30,291 nucleotides of DNA from a virus (IMGVR_UViG_3300046002_001510:1-30291); one strand, 5' to 3'; numbered from the stretch's first letter, positions 13,791 to 20,625 are shown. Translations and numbers: made by a program. Notes: generated by a model not told the origin, from the sequence alone.

Positions 13791-14438
13791 ATGGCAGAAG
13801 GAAAAAAATCTTTTGTGTTGTATTCAGACCAACGTACAATTATTGATATGTTGTCAGATGAAAAAGCAGGGCAACTATTAAAGCATATGTTTGCATATGT
13901 TAACGATGAGAATCCACAAACAAACGACCCTTTAATTTTATTAGCGTTTGAGCCTATTAAATTGCAAATGAAACGTGATTTAATTAAGTGGGAAAAAACA
14001 AAGGGAGTTCGAAGTGATGCTGGTAAAGCAAGTGCTGAAGCTCGTAGATTAGCAAAAGAACAGCAACAAACTTTAACAAATTCAACAAATGTTAATTTTG
14101 TTCAACAAAGCTTAACAAATTCAACTGTTAATGTAAATGATAATGTTAATGTAAATGTAAATGTAATTAATACTATACCAACTAAAGAAATGTTTGTGGC
14201 TTATGGAATAGAAAAAAGTCCTGATGTAAACATTGAATCGTTACGATTAAAATACGATGCTTGGATTTCAAGTGATTGGTGTACTAATAAAGCAGGAAAG
14301 TTGACAAAAATTAAAAATTGGAAAGCTACGTTATTAAATACTTTACCATATTTGCCTAAACAACAAAAAGACGAAACGAAAGACGACTACATGAATAACG
14401 TTATGAAACAAGTTAATCAATTAAAACAAATGCAATGA
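13791..14438 (+). CDS. DUF6291-like replication-region protein
   Basis: A 215-residue protein. Residues about 1-75 (SFVLYSDQRTIIDML, then AGQLLKHMFAYVNDENP and an LAFEPIK segment) resemble the DUF6291 domain found in phage replication clusters. The middle is low-complexity, with two LTNST units and alternating Asn-Val. The C-terminal part (about 140-195: a helix, WISSDWCTNKAGKLTKIKNWKATLLNTLP) resembles the tail of phage replication initiation proteins. The position before a methyltransferase and an ATPase fits a role in starting DNA replication, perhaps loading the ATPase. This is inference. Confidence 0.6.
   Translation: MAEGKKSFVLYSDQRTIIDMLSDEKAGQLLKHMFAYVNDENPQTNDPLILLAFEPIKLQMKRDLIKWEKTKGVRSDAGKASAEARRLAKEQQQTLTNSTNVNFVQQSLTNSTVNVNDNVNVNVNVINTIPTKEMFVAYGIEKSPDVNIESLRLKYDAWISSDWCTNKAGKLTKIKNWKATLLNTLPYLPKQQKDETKDDYMNNVMKQVNQLKQMQ
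14127..14168. repeat. simple 6-base repeat (Asn-Val codons) inside a gene
   Basis: Imperfect tandem GTTAAT/GTAAAT/GATAAT units encode alternating Asn-Val in the linker of the DUF6291-like protein. Such tracts change length easily by slippage. Confidence 0.8.
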
Positions 14439-15061
14439 AAGTAACAGAAAAAATAACAATAACGAATGAAGATAACATGGAACTTATGAAGCGTTATCCT
14501 GATAACTATTTTGATTTAGCAATAGTAGACCCGCCTTATGGAATTAATGCAGGAAAAATGACGATGGGAAGTGGTAAGCATAAATTTAAACAAGGTAAAG
14601 ATTGGGATAGTGCAATACCAAATGAAGATTATTTTAACGAACTAAAACGAGTGTCTAAAAATCAAATAATTTGGGGAGGTAACTATTTTCCATTACAATT
14701 AAATAACAACTGGATAATATGGGATAAGTTGAATCCTAATTTATCATTTAGTGAGGCTGAGTTAGCATGGTGCAGTATAAATAAAAATGTTCGTGTTTTC
14801 AAAAGATATTCAGCAATGGAAGATGAAGATGAAAAAAAACAACACCCAACACAAAAACCAATTGCTTTATATAAATACTGCTTAGAAAAATATGCAAATA
14901 AAGGAGAGAAAATACTTGACACTCACTTAGGCTCAGGAAGTATTGCAATAGCTTGTCATGATTACGGCTTTGAATTGACGGCTTGTGAATTAGATAGTGA
15001 GTATTATGATAAAGCTATTCAAAGAATAAAAAACCACACAAACCAACAAAAACTATTCTAA
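14435..15061 (+). CDS. DNA adenine/cytosine-N4 methyltransferase (DPPY type)
   Basis: A 208-residue enzyme. The catalytic motif DPPY is at 32-35; the SAM-binding motif appears near the C terminus as DTHLGSGS (162-169), and HPTQKP (137-142) precedes it. Catalytic motif before SAM motif, in a short protein, is the beta-class order of amino-methyltransferases. No restriction enzyme gene is nearby, so it is an orphan methylase that may protect phage DNA from host restriction or mark it. It overlaps the preceding gene by four bases and shares its final base region with the next start. Confidence 0.88.
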   Translation: MKVTEKITITNEDNMELMKRYPDNYFDLAIVDPPYGINAGKMTMGSGKHKFKQGKDWDSAIPNEDYFNELKRVSKNQIIWGGNYFPLQLNNNWIIWDKLNPNLSFSEAELAWCSINKNVRVFKRYSAMEDEDEKKQHPTQKPIALYKYCLEKYANKGEKILDTHLGSGSIAIACHDYGFELTACELDSEYYDKAIQRIKNHTNQQKLF

Positions 15062-15981
15062 TGATTTTAGAAAACGGACATAGCACAAAATACTTAAATG
15101 ATTACCTTGACGGAAAAGTTCCAACGGGTTTAAAATTAGGTTGTGACTTAGATAAACACTTTGTGCATAAACACGGACAGTTTAACATAATTCTCGGACA
15201 TGACAACGTAGGTAAAACTTACTTCATGGAATGGTACTTTCTTTCGTTAGTTACAAACCATGATTTAAAAATCTGTTTATTCATGGATGAAAATTATCAA
15301 GGCAAAGTAATGCGAGACTTAATACAGATGTATGCGGGAAAAAAGTTCATGGATCTAACTTACAAAGAGGTTAGAAGATTCGAAATGAAGATGGAGCATT
15401 ATTTTAAATTTATTGACAACACAATACGTTACACTCCTGAGGACTTAATGTCGGACTTTATCAAAGCTGATTGCGATATTCACTTAATCGACCCTTTTAA
15501 CGGTTTAAAAACACCTATGAGTTACAGTTCCAACTACGATGTATTAAACGATTTAAAGCAGTTTACAAAGACGGGAAAAAGTATTTATGTAAATGCGCAC
15601 CCAAGTAGTGCAAGTGGAAGACGCTCGGCTATATATCCTGAAAAACATGATTGGTCGGGTCACGTTATGCCACCTTTGAAATCGGATATTGAAGGCGGTA
15701 AGGCTTTTGCAAATAAAGCAGATGACTTTTTGGTAGTGCATCGACTTACACAACACACGAATTTATGGAATTACACAATGGTTGAAGTGGTAAAAGTTAA
15801 AGATACTGATACGGGCGGTAAACCAACGCTATTGAATGAGCCTATCTTATTGGATTACAACTACGGACTTGGATTTAAAGTAGCTGGTAAAGACGTCATC
15901 AAAAGAAACCACGACATTACACCGATAAAAGAACCGATTACAAATAGTTTTAATAGTTTCACAGAAAATATACCTTTTTAA
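15061..15981 (+). CDS. RecA/DnaB-like ATPase, probable replicative helicase
   Basis: A 306-residue P-loop ATPase. Walker A is GHDNVGKT (46-53), followed by a conserved YF..EWYF helix; the Walker B-type strand is DIHLIDPFN (139-147), and a NAHPSSASGRR stretch (178-188) resembles the sensor segment of RecA/DnaB-fold proteins. Phage proteins of this type act as hexameric helicases or as strand-exchange-type ATPases. It lies behind the candidate initiator and methylase genes and is the only helicase-like gene seen. No primase domain is attached. Exact enzymatic role is not certain. Confidence 0.75.
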   Translation: MILENGHSTKYLNDYLDGKVPTGLKLGCDLDKHFVHKHGQFNIILGHDNVGKTYFMEWYFLSLVTNHDLKICLFMDENYQGKVMRDLIQMYAGKKFMDLTYKEVRRFEMKMEHYFKFIDNTIRYTPEDLMSDFIKADCDIHLIDPFNGLKTPMSYSSNYDVLNDLKQFTKTGKSIYVNAHPSSASGRRSAIYPEKHDWSGHVMPPLKSDIEGGKAFANKADDFLVVHRLTQHTNLWNYTMVEVVKVKDTDTGGKPTLLNEPILLDYNYGLGFKVAGKDVIKRNHDITPIKEPITNSFNSFTENIPF

Positions 15982-15983
15982 CG

Positions 15984-16277
15984 ATGAATGAATTAGATGT
16001 ATTAATTAGAAAAGCACAATTATCTACTGTTTTGCACCGTGTAAAATTTGCACTTGACGACCTTGAGCAGAAAGCACCACATAAACACGAACTAATAAAA
16101 TCACAAAAGGAAAGCGTAAACGACCTTTTAGATGTTCAAGAATTAGTTTATCATTTAGTAGATGAGAATAAAACGTACAGACTTAGAAACATAAGTCTTG
16201 AAAAAGCATTAATTTTGAACGAAGTTGAAATGCAAAAGATGCGTGAGGAAGTTGAATCAATAAAGCAATTATTATGA
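15984..16277 (+). CDS. small coiled-coil protein
   Basis: A 97-residue, nearly all-helical protein with heptad-like stretches (VDENKTYRLRNISLEKALILNEVEMQKMREEVESI). The AACGATG start context recurs here. Such a protein may dimerise. No family recognised. Confidence 0.55.
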   Translation: MNELDVLIRKAQLSTVLHRVKFALDDLEQKAPHKHELIKSQKESVNDLLDVQELVYHLVDENKTYRLRNISLEKALILNEVEMQKMREEVESIKQLL

Positions 16278-16462
16278 CACCAAAAGAAAAAGCAAAAGAG
16301 TTATTTGATAAGTATAATAAAACAGTAAATACTATTACTTATACTCCAATTAAAAAATGTGCATTAATTGCAGTTGATGAAATATTAAATCTTTGTTGGA
16401 ATGGCAATGAAGTAGGAATTAAATATTGGAATGAAGTCAAACAAGAAATTGAAAAGTTATGA
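16274..16462 (+). CDS. small protein, paralogue of the one at 19691
   Basis: A 62-residue protein: MTPKEKAKELFDKY, a CALIAVDEI helix and a YWNEVKQEIEKL end. The gene at 19691 encodes the same three segments with a longer loop between them, so the two are paralogues within one genome. Proteins of this type are very common in Bacteroidetes phages and have no known role. Overlaps both neighbours by four bases. Confidence 0.65.
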   Translation: MTPKEKAKELFDKYNKTVNTITYTPIKKCALIAVDEILNLCWNGNEVGIKYWNEVKQEIEKL

Positions 16463-16686
16463 CACCATTAAACGAAGTTATGTTTCAGCTACAAAAACAC
16501 GAACTTAACCGTGATTTAACGCTACATAAAGGTTGTTACATACCGAACATTAAGAATACAGTAGAAAGTCTGTTAAACGTTCTTAAAAGACAAAAAGGAA
16601 ATAGAGCATATTTACCTTACTACTTTACGATTGTAAACATTTTAAATAAATTGAATGATGAAAAGAAAAGCAAAGGAAGTTATTGA
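16459..16686 (+). CDS. small protein, unknown
   Basis: A 75-residue basic protein with a repeated helical character (LNEVMFQLQKHEL, SLLNVLKRQKGN, VNILNKLNDEKK). It starts in the preceding stop and its 3' end overlaps the next small gene by 29 bases. Nothing further is recognised. Confidence 0.55.
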   Translation: MTPLNEVMFQLQKHELNRDLTLHKGCYIPNIKNTVESLLNVLKRQKGNRAYLPYYFTIVNILNKLNDEKKSKGSY

Positions 16687-16807
16687 AATGTATACTTATA
16701 TACGTGTTCAATTGGATAACACAAATGATTGGTATGTAAAAGAAATTTTACAAAATTTATACCGTGTAATTCAAGAAATAGAAATTGAAAAAGAAGATGA
16801 AGACTAA
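16658..16807 (+). CDS. small protein, unknown
   Basis: A 49-residue protein (KRKAKEVIEMYTYIRVQLD ... VIQEIEIEKEDED) fitting in the gap between its neighbours, overlapping the upstream gene by 29 bases and the NinG start by 11. Charged ends surround a strand/helix core. Short and unsupported by motifs, so it is a moderate-confidence gene. Confidence 0.4.
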   Translation: MKRKAKEVIEMYTYIRVQLDNTNDWYVKEILQNLYRVIQEIEIEKEDED

Positions 16808-17345
16808 CTACGACCGTAACTGTAAAGAATGTAATGCTACTTTTGTGCCTTATAAGACTACGGATAGACTTTGTTATGTTTGCACTAAGACAAAACTTGC
16901 TTTAAAGAACCTCGAAAAGATTAAAAAAGAAAAGGTTAAGAAACAAAAAGAGGATTTACTTACGCTCCAAGATTATTTGAAGTTAGCTCAACAGGTTTTC
17001 AACAAATGGATTAGACTTAGAGACGAAGGATTAGTTTGCATAAGTTGCCAAAAGCCAATGAGGAAAGGAAACATTGATGCGGGTCACTTATGGAGTGCGG
17101 GGGGTCATTCAAACGTGCGATTTAACGAACTAAATGTAAACGCTCAATGCAGTAGACCATGCAACAAAGATAAAGCTGGAGACATTAACAACTATCGTTT
17201 AGGCTTTGTTAAAAGATATTCAGTTGAACAGTTAGATGAACTTGACAAAATAGCAAATATTACCCGTAAATGGACAAAAGACGAATTAAAAAAGCTAATA
17301 GCTGAATATAAACTAAAAATAAAAGAACATGAAAGTAATAATTGA
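16797..17345 (+). CDS. ninG: NinG/Rap-type recombination protein
   Basis: A 182-residue protein with the NinG architecture: an N-terminal zinc finger (Cys9, Cys12, Cys26, Cys29), a Lys-rich helix (33-52), and a C-terminal HNH-like part with CISC (81-84), AGHLWS (95-100), NVNAQCSRPCNKDKAGD (113-129). Lambda Rap/NinG binds branched DNA and cleaves recombination intermediates such as D-loops and Holliday junctions. Start at ATG 16797 rather than an upstream TTG. The ERF and exonuclease genes downstream complete a recombination set. It overlaps the next gene by 17 bases. Confidence 0.88.
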   Translation: MKTNYDRNCKECNATFVPYKTTDRLCYVCTKTKLALKNLEKIKKEKVKKQKEDLLTLQDYLKLAQQVFNKWIRLRDEGLVCISCQKPMRKGNIDAGHLWSAGGHSNVRFNELNVNAQCSRPCNKDKAGDINNYRLGFVKRYSVEQLDELDKIANITRKWTKDELKKLIAEYKLKIKEHESNN

Positions 17346-17529
17346 ATTTGATGACCAAGACGAAGCGATGACAGCATTAAATGCTGTATATTGGAAAAAG
17401 ATAGTTCGTGATTTAGATGAGTATTTAAGACGTAGGATTAAACATTCAGATGAAGATGAAACAGTACGACAAGAAATAAGAGATAGACTACACGAATTGT
17501 TAAGCTATTACAATTTAATTTTAGAATAA
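17329..17529 (+). CDS. small acidic protein, unknown
   Basis: A 66-residue protein starting inside the end of ninG. It has an N-terminal strand (MKVIIEFDD), a helix (EAMTALNAVYWKKIVRDLDEYLR) and a second helix. This is a recurring small phage protein pattern (an IEFDD..EA..A.NA start) of unknown role. It ends the unit before the 17577 promoter. Confidence 0.6.
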   Translation: MKVIIEFDDQDEAMTALNAVYWKKIVRDLDEYLRRRIKHSDEDETVRQEIRDRLHELLSYYNLILE

Positions 17530-17553
17530 ATAAAAAAAAATATTTAAAAAAGT

Positions 17554-17584
17554 ATTGTGCATTAAAATTAATGTATTATATTTG
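17554..17584 (+). promoter_or_regulatory. early promoter with palindromic operator, second copy
   Basis: ATTG (17554-17557), a 19-base spacer, then TATATTTG (17577-17584). The spacer carries CATTAAAATTAATG (17560-17573), arms CATTAA/TTAATG with two central bases. Compared with 10555-10570 the shared core is ATTAAAwTTAAT, in the same position relative to both boxes. Transcription would start near 17592, 20 bases before the ATG at 17613. Confidence 0.75.
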
Positions 17585-17612
17585 TAGAAACAAACAAACA
17601 AAACGAGGAATT

Positions 17613-17831
17613 ATGAATAAAGAAATTTTAAAATTAGTAAGATTTGTTAAGCATGAAAATAATCAAGAATGTACATCGTATTTTGATATAGAATACGAGT
17701 ATAAAGATGAAACATCTTATTTTATTGAAAGCAGATTTTTAAAGTTTACATATAAAAACGAAAATGGTAATATTCCATTAAGCGGAACGTATGATGAATT
17801 AATTAATAAATTTATATCTAATGAAAAGTAA
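17613..17831 (+). CDS. small protein behind the second early promoter
   Basis: A 72-residue protein from ATG 17613 (an upstream ATG at 17571 lies before the promoter start and is not used). Strand-rich: KLVRFVKHENNQE, SYFDIEYEYKDE, FLKFTYKNENGN. The first gene of a new transcript. No family recognised. It overlaps the next gene by eleven bases. Confidence 0.55.
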   Translation: MNKEILKLVRFVKHENNQECTSYFDIEYEYKDETSYFIESRFLKFTYKNENGNIPLSGTYDELINKFISNEK

Positions 17832-18093
17832 GACACAATTACAAAAAGAAAAAATAGATGCTATCTATAACTCTTTAAGATTTACAGGTGTTGACTATGC
17901 CACTTTAAAAAAGTGTTTAGATAATTTCCTACAAGCTGAAAAAAATGTATATCGAACTCATTTTTTAACCTCAAAGCATGATTGTACGGTAAAACAAAAA
18001 ATAAGACATGAGTTAAATTGTGAGGATTTATTTATTAAATCTGAAGTATTGCAATTAGTTATTGACGATTTAAGTAAATACCAAGCTCTTTAA
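17821..18093 (+). CDS. small helical protein, unknown
   Basis: A 90-residue, basic, helical protein (LQKEKIDAIYNSL, YATLKKCLDNFLQAEKNVYRTHF) with several Cys and His residues but no clear zinc pattern. A structured non-coding stretch follows before the ERF gene. Function unknown. Confidence 0.55.
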   Translation: MKSKTQLQKEKIDAIYNSLRFTGVDYATLKKCLDNFLQAEKNVYRTHFLTSKHDCTVKQKIRHELNCEDLFIKSEVLQLVIDDLSKYQAL

Positions 18094-18103
18094 ATCACTA
18101 AAT

Positions 18104-18229
18104 TAGTCAGGTGGCGGAAAGATAAGAGACGCTAATACCTAAGAGTTCCACCTATTTCTCCGTGAGTTGAGAAGCAAAGGTTAAGGATAAATGGAATTCA
18201 TGCAGGGGTAGGTCCTGCCCTGACTACTA
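18104..18229 (+). ncRNA. candidate tRNA-like structured RNA
   Basis: Terminal helix TAGTCAGG (18104-18111) with CCTGACTA (18219-18226), then T-G, a D-arm-like hairpin (GCG 18114-18116 with CGC 18130-18132), and a 5-bp/7-base-loop hairpin (18202-18218) directly joined to the 3' strand, as a T-arm would be. In place of an anticodon arm there is an 8-bp helix (GAGTTCCA 18143-18150 with TGGAATTC 18192-18199, one G-U) holding an inner hairpin (18156-18173). The 'T loop' lacks the TTC signature; its TAGGT (18209-18213) is complementary to ACCTA (18137-18141), giving a pseudoknot. It may be a processed tRNA relative, or a leader of the recombination genes. Confidence 0.55.
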
Positions 18230-18249
18230 ATAATTTAAAACAAATAACG

Positions 18250-18765
18250 ATGAAACATTTATTCAAAGCGATTGCAGACTTTCAACAAGAAGTGCCTGTA
18301 ATTCACAAAGGAACACAAGGGTACGGTTACTCTTATTCAGATTTACCCGCTATTTTCAAAGTGATTAATCCGTTACTACAAAAACACGGTTTAGGATTTA
18401 TTCAATGTATTAATTCACATGATGGTGTAAACTATTTAAACACGGTTATTTTCCATTCAGAAAGTGCTGAAAAGATTGAAAGCAGTACTTTGATTCCAAC
18501 CGTAGCATTAAAAGGCATGAACGATTACCAATCTTTTGGAAGTGGAATAACTTACTACAGACGTTACGCTTTAGCAAGTATGCTCGGATTAGTTACGGAC
18601 AAAGACACTGACGCTTCAGGCGAACAAGTAAAACACGAACCTAAAAAGCAACCTATCAACGATGAGCGTTTTGTAAAAGCATTACAAGCAATCAAAGATG
18701 GTAAAGCTAAGAAAGACGATTTATTAAAATTCGAGTTAACACCCGAACAAAAAGCAATGTTATGA
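18250..18765 (+). CDS. erf: ERF-family single-strand annealing protein
   Basis: A 171-residue protein of the ERF superfamily of phage recombinases, which anneal complementary single strands and help circularise or recombine phage DNA. Family marks are the N-terminal LFKAIADFQQEVP helix, YSYSDLPAIFKVINPLL (about 27-43), HGLGFIQ, and the conserved SFGSGITYYRRYALASMLGL segment (about 98-117). The C-terminal tail after GEQ (about 127) is polar and variable, as usual. It starts in the AACGATG context and overlaps the exonuclease gene by four bases, matching the paired annealing protein/exonuclease arrangement of phage recombination systems. Confidence 0.9.
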   Translation: MKHLFKAIADFQQEVPVIHKGTQGYGYSYSDLPAIFKVINPLLQKHGLGFIQCINSHDGVNYLNTVIFHSESAEKIESSTLIPTVALKGMNDYQSFGSGITYYRRYALASMLGLVTDKDTDASGEQVKHEPKKQPINDERFVKALQAIKDGKAKKDDLLKFELTPEQKAML

Positions 18766-19433
18766 TAGTACGTTGTTCAAGTTTAGGTAAGTTGATGATT
18801 GAGCCTCGTTCAAAAAGCGAGGTTCTAAGTCAGACCGCAAAGAGTTACATCGAAGATTTATTTAATGAATTGGAGTTTGGTTACCGTAAAGAGTTTAGTT
18901 CACGCTACACCGACAAAGGTTTAGAAATGGAGGACGAAGCGATACAGTTTGCAAGTGAGCAGTTCGATTGGGATTTTGTTGTTAAAAACACGGAGCGTTT
19001 TACAAATGATTATATAACAGGCGAACCTGATATAAACACGGATAGCTTATTAGCTGATATTAAGTGTAGTTGGTCTTTAGATACATATCCTATGTTTGAA
19101 GCTGATTTAAAAAACAAGGATTATTATTGGCAGTTGATGGGCTACCTTTGGCTCACGGGTAAGACTCAAGCTGAATTAGTTTATTGCTTAATGAATACAC
19201 CTTTACAAATAGTTGAAGACGAAGTAAGACGTGCGCACTGGAAAGCGGGACTAATTGACGAGGACATTGATTTGAGACACGAAGTGCAAACAAAACACAA
19301 CTACGATAACATACCAAGTAAGCTAAGGGTAAAGCGTTACATCGTTGAACGTGACGAAAAAGCAATAGAAAAGATAATCGAAAAAGTAGAAATAGCAAGA
19401 GAATACTATAATATGTTAAAAGGTTTAATTTAA
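18762..19433 (+). CDS. PD-(D/E)XK exonuclease (YqaJ/lambda exo-like)
   Basis: A 223-residue nuclease. The active-site pattern is visible: an acidic helix GLEMEDEAI (53-61), GEPD (87-90) and ADIKCS (98-103), giving Asp90, Asp99 and Lys101 as the D...DxK triad. This is the lambda exonuclease/YqaJ-type core, which digests duplex DNA to expose single strands for the annealing protein encoded just upstream. The C-terminal half is helical and charged, with a DEKAIEKIIEKV helix. Length is typical. Confidence 0.82.
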   Translation: MIVRCSSLGKLMIEPRSKSEVLSQTAKSYIEDLFNELEFGYRKEFSSRYTDKGLEMEDEAIQFASEQFDWDFVVKNTERFTNDYITGEPDINTDSLLADIKCSWSLDTYPMFEADLKNKDYYWQLMGYLWLTGKTQAELVYCLMNTPLQIVEDEVRRAHWKAGLIDEDIDLRHEVQTKHNYDNIPSKLRVKRYIVERDEKAIEKIIEKVEIAREYYNMLKGLI

Positions 19434-19445
19434 AAACAAATACAA

Positions 19446-19688
19446 ATGGAGTACAACAACGAGAACGCTGGAGCAATTTTCAAGAATGAAACTGCAACAG
19501 GAAACCAACCAACCTACAGAGGTAAGATTAATGTAGACGGTGTAGATAAACAAATCGCTATGTGGGTAAAACAAACAAAAGACGGTAAACCTTTCTTTTC
19601 TGTTAAGATTACAGAGCCTTACCAGGCTGAAACAACTCAAGCACCAAAGCCACAACAAAAAGACGAACACACGGATTTACCTTTTTAG
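19446..19688 (+). CDS. DUF736-like protein with SSB-type C-terminal tip
   Basis: An 80-residue protein with the pattern GAIFKNE..TG, Y-G-KI, a short strand around QIAMWVKQ and KPFFSVKITEP, resembling the DUF736 family of phage and plasmid DNA-region proteins. The final residues (EHTDLPF) imitate the acidic DDLPF-type tip of bacterial single-strand binding proteins, which recruits DNA repair partners. It follows the recombination pair. The body is too short for a full OB fold, so it is likely an accessory rather than an SSB proper. Confidence 0.6.
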   Translation: MEYNNENAGAIFKNETATGNQPTYRGKINVDGVDKQIAMWVKQTKDGKPFFSVKITEPYQAETTQAPKPQQKDEHTDLPF

Positions 19689-19690
19689 TT

Positions 19691-19921
19691 ATGACACCAA
19701 GACAAAAAGCAGCAGAATTAGTAGATAAATTTTGCACATATCAACCAATGAATGAAGATGTAACATTTGTTTATGATGGATTTAAAGCAAGTAAACAATG
19801 TGCGCTAATAGCAGTTTATGAAATAATCAATGCAAATCCACATTCAAATCCATTTAATACAAATGTTTATTCAACCATGAGTTATTGGAATGAAGTTAAG
19901 CAAGAAATTGAAATGCTATGA
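19691..19921 (+). CDS. small protein, paralogue of the one at 16274
   Basis: A 76-residue protein with MTPRQKAAELVDK, QCALIAVYEII and SYWNEVKQEIEML, shared in order with the gene at 16274; it has extra residues between (PMNEDVTFVYDGF and NPHSNPFNTNVYS). It is the longer form and the one usually seen in Bacteroidetes phages. Role unknown. It starts two bases after the upstream stop and overlaps the HTH gene by four. Confidence 0.65.
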   Translation: MTPRQKAAELVDKFCTYQPMNEDVTFVYDGFKASKQCALIAVYEIINANPHSNPFNTNVYSTMSYWNEVKQEIEML

Positions 19922-20139
19922 AAGCGATTGATGCAATAATAAACATTGAGGAGATAACACGTAAAGCGATGCAAGTTCACTTTGAAAATACGTGCGAAAG
20001 TCCGAGAGCGTTTTGCCAGCGTAGTAAGTTACAACAAGGACAGCTTAACAAGTTTTTACGACATGAAGGCGGTTTAAACACGGAAACTTTACAGCGAATA
20101 GGTAAGGCACTTAATAACATAAAATGGAAGCACTCTTAA
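19918..20139 (+). CDS. small helix-turn-helix regulator (Cro-like)
   Basis: A 73-residue protein. After an N-terminal helix, residues about 28-50 (SPRAFCQRSKLQQGQLNKFLRHEG) fit a helix-turn-helix and the next helix (NTETLQRIGKAL) completes a lambda-repressor-like unit, as in small Cro-type proteins. It could bind the palindromes at 10555 and 17560, but the sequence does not show this. Its last codons overlap an intrinsic terminator, so it is the end of its transcript. Confidence 0.7.
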   Translation: MKAIDAIINIEEITRKAMQVHFENTCESPRAFCQRSKLQQGQLNKFLRHEGGLNTETLQRIGKALNNIKWKHS

Positions 20140-20154
20140 CGGGGTGCTTTTTTT
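20128..20154 (+). terminator. intrinsic terminator at the end of the HTH gene
   Basis: AAGCACTC (20128-20135) pairs with GGGTGCTT (20142-20149), one G-U, followed by a run of seven T residues. It overlaps the last codons of the HTH gene and ends the recombination transcript. Confidence 0.85.
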
Positions 20155-20169
20155 ATTTAAAAATAGTTG

Positions 20170-20177
20170 TATATTTA
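20170..20177 (+). promoter_or_regulatory. possible promoter box before the membrane protein
   Basis: TATATTTA differs by the last base from the TAnnTTTG box; it stands right after the terminator and 15 bases before the ATG at 20192. No convincing -33 box is seen, so this is a weak call. Confidence 0.3.
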
Positions 20178-20191
20178 CAAAAAAATTATAT

Positions 20192-20440
20192 ATGACAATT
20201 ATTTTATTAGTAGCGTTCGCATGGTGGTTTGTTAAATTTGAGCCTTTACATTTTGCAATTGACTACGTTTTTGAGTTCTTTAGACCGACATTTGTTACAA
20301 ATTGGATACATCATTCACTTTCATGTTATAAATGTGTAGGGTTTTGGTCAGCTTGGATTATTACGGGCAACTTTTTTACTGCTTGTCTCGTTTCATTAAT
20401 ATCTTACACCTTAGATTTATGCTTACAGAAATTGACATAA
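20192..20440 (+). CDS. small membrane protein
   Basis: An 82-residue protein with an N-terminal hydrophobic segment (TIILLVAFAWWFV), a middle aromatic part with CYKCVGFW, and a C-terminal hydrophobic helix (FFTACLVSLISYTLDLCL). ATG 20192 is chosen over an upstream frame start at 20144, which lies inside the terminator. The CYKC motif in a small two-helix phage protein is a common pattern of unknown role. Overlaps the next gene by 22 bases. Confidence 0.6.
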   Translation: MTIILLVAFAWWFVKFEPLHFAIDYVFEFFRPTFVTNWIHHSLSCYKCVGFWSAWIITGNFFTACLVSLISYTLDLCLQKLT

Positions 20441-20625
20441 AATACATCGAAAGTATCCGTTTGGAAACACAGCACGTTCAAGAGAGTAAAAGTGTCTTAA
20501 ACAAGCTAAAAACGATAAAAGAACGGATTACAAACGAGAACTTTACTAAATGCTTTTGCTCAGGAGTAGTGAGAAAGCAATATTTAAAAGATTTTTTCAA
20601 TTGGTATGAAAGCTATCCTCGATAA
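20419..20625 (+). CDS. small basic protein, unknown
   Basis: A 68-residue helical protein (TEIDIKYIESIRLETQ..., then CFCSGVVRKQYLKDFFNWYESYP) with a CxC pair. Start at ATG 20419, just inside the previous gene. Similar short proteins precede sigma-like genes in Bacteroidetes phages. No function assigned. Confidence 0.5.
   Translation: MLTEIDIKYIESIRLETQHVQESKSVLNKLKTIKERITNENFTKCFCSGVVRKQYLKDFFNWYESYPR

Noticed and set aside
14435-15061. A full restriction-modification system around the methyltransferase.
   Set aside because: Flanking genes are a replication-region protein and a P-loop ATPase; no nuclease gene of the restriction type is adjacent.
17571-17612. An upstream ATG at 17571 for the gene at 17613.
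   Set aside because: It lies within the promoter, before the expected transcription start.
18105-18225. Calling the 18104-18229 RNA an ordinary tRNA (Leu-like start).
   Set aside because: No 5-bp/7-base anticodon arm can be drawn, the T loop lacks the TTC signature, and the span of about 121 bases is too long; it is listed as tRNA-like only.
20144-20191. An upstream start extending the membrane protein at 20192.
   Set aside because: It would place the start inside the terminator hairpin and upstream of the only promoter-like box.
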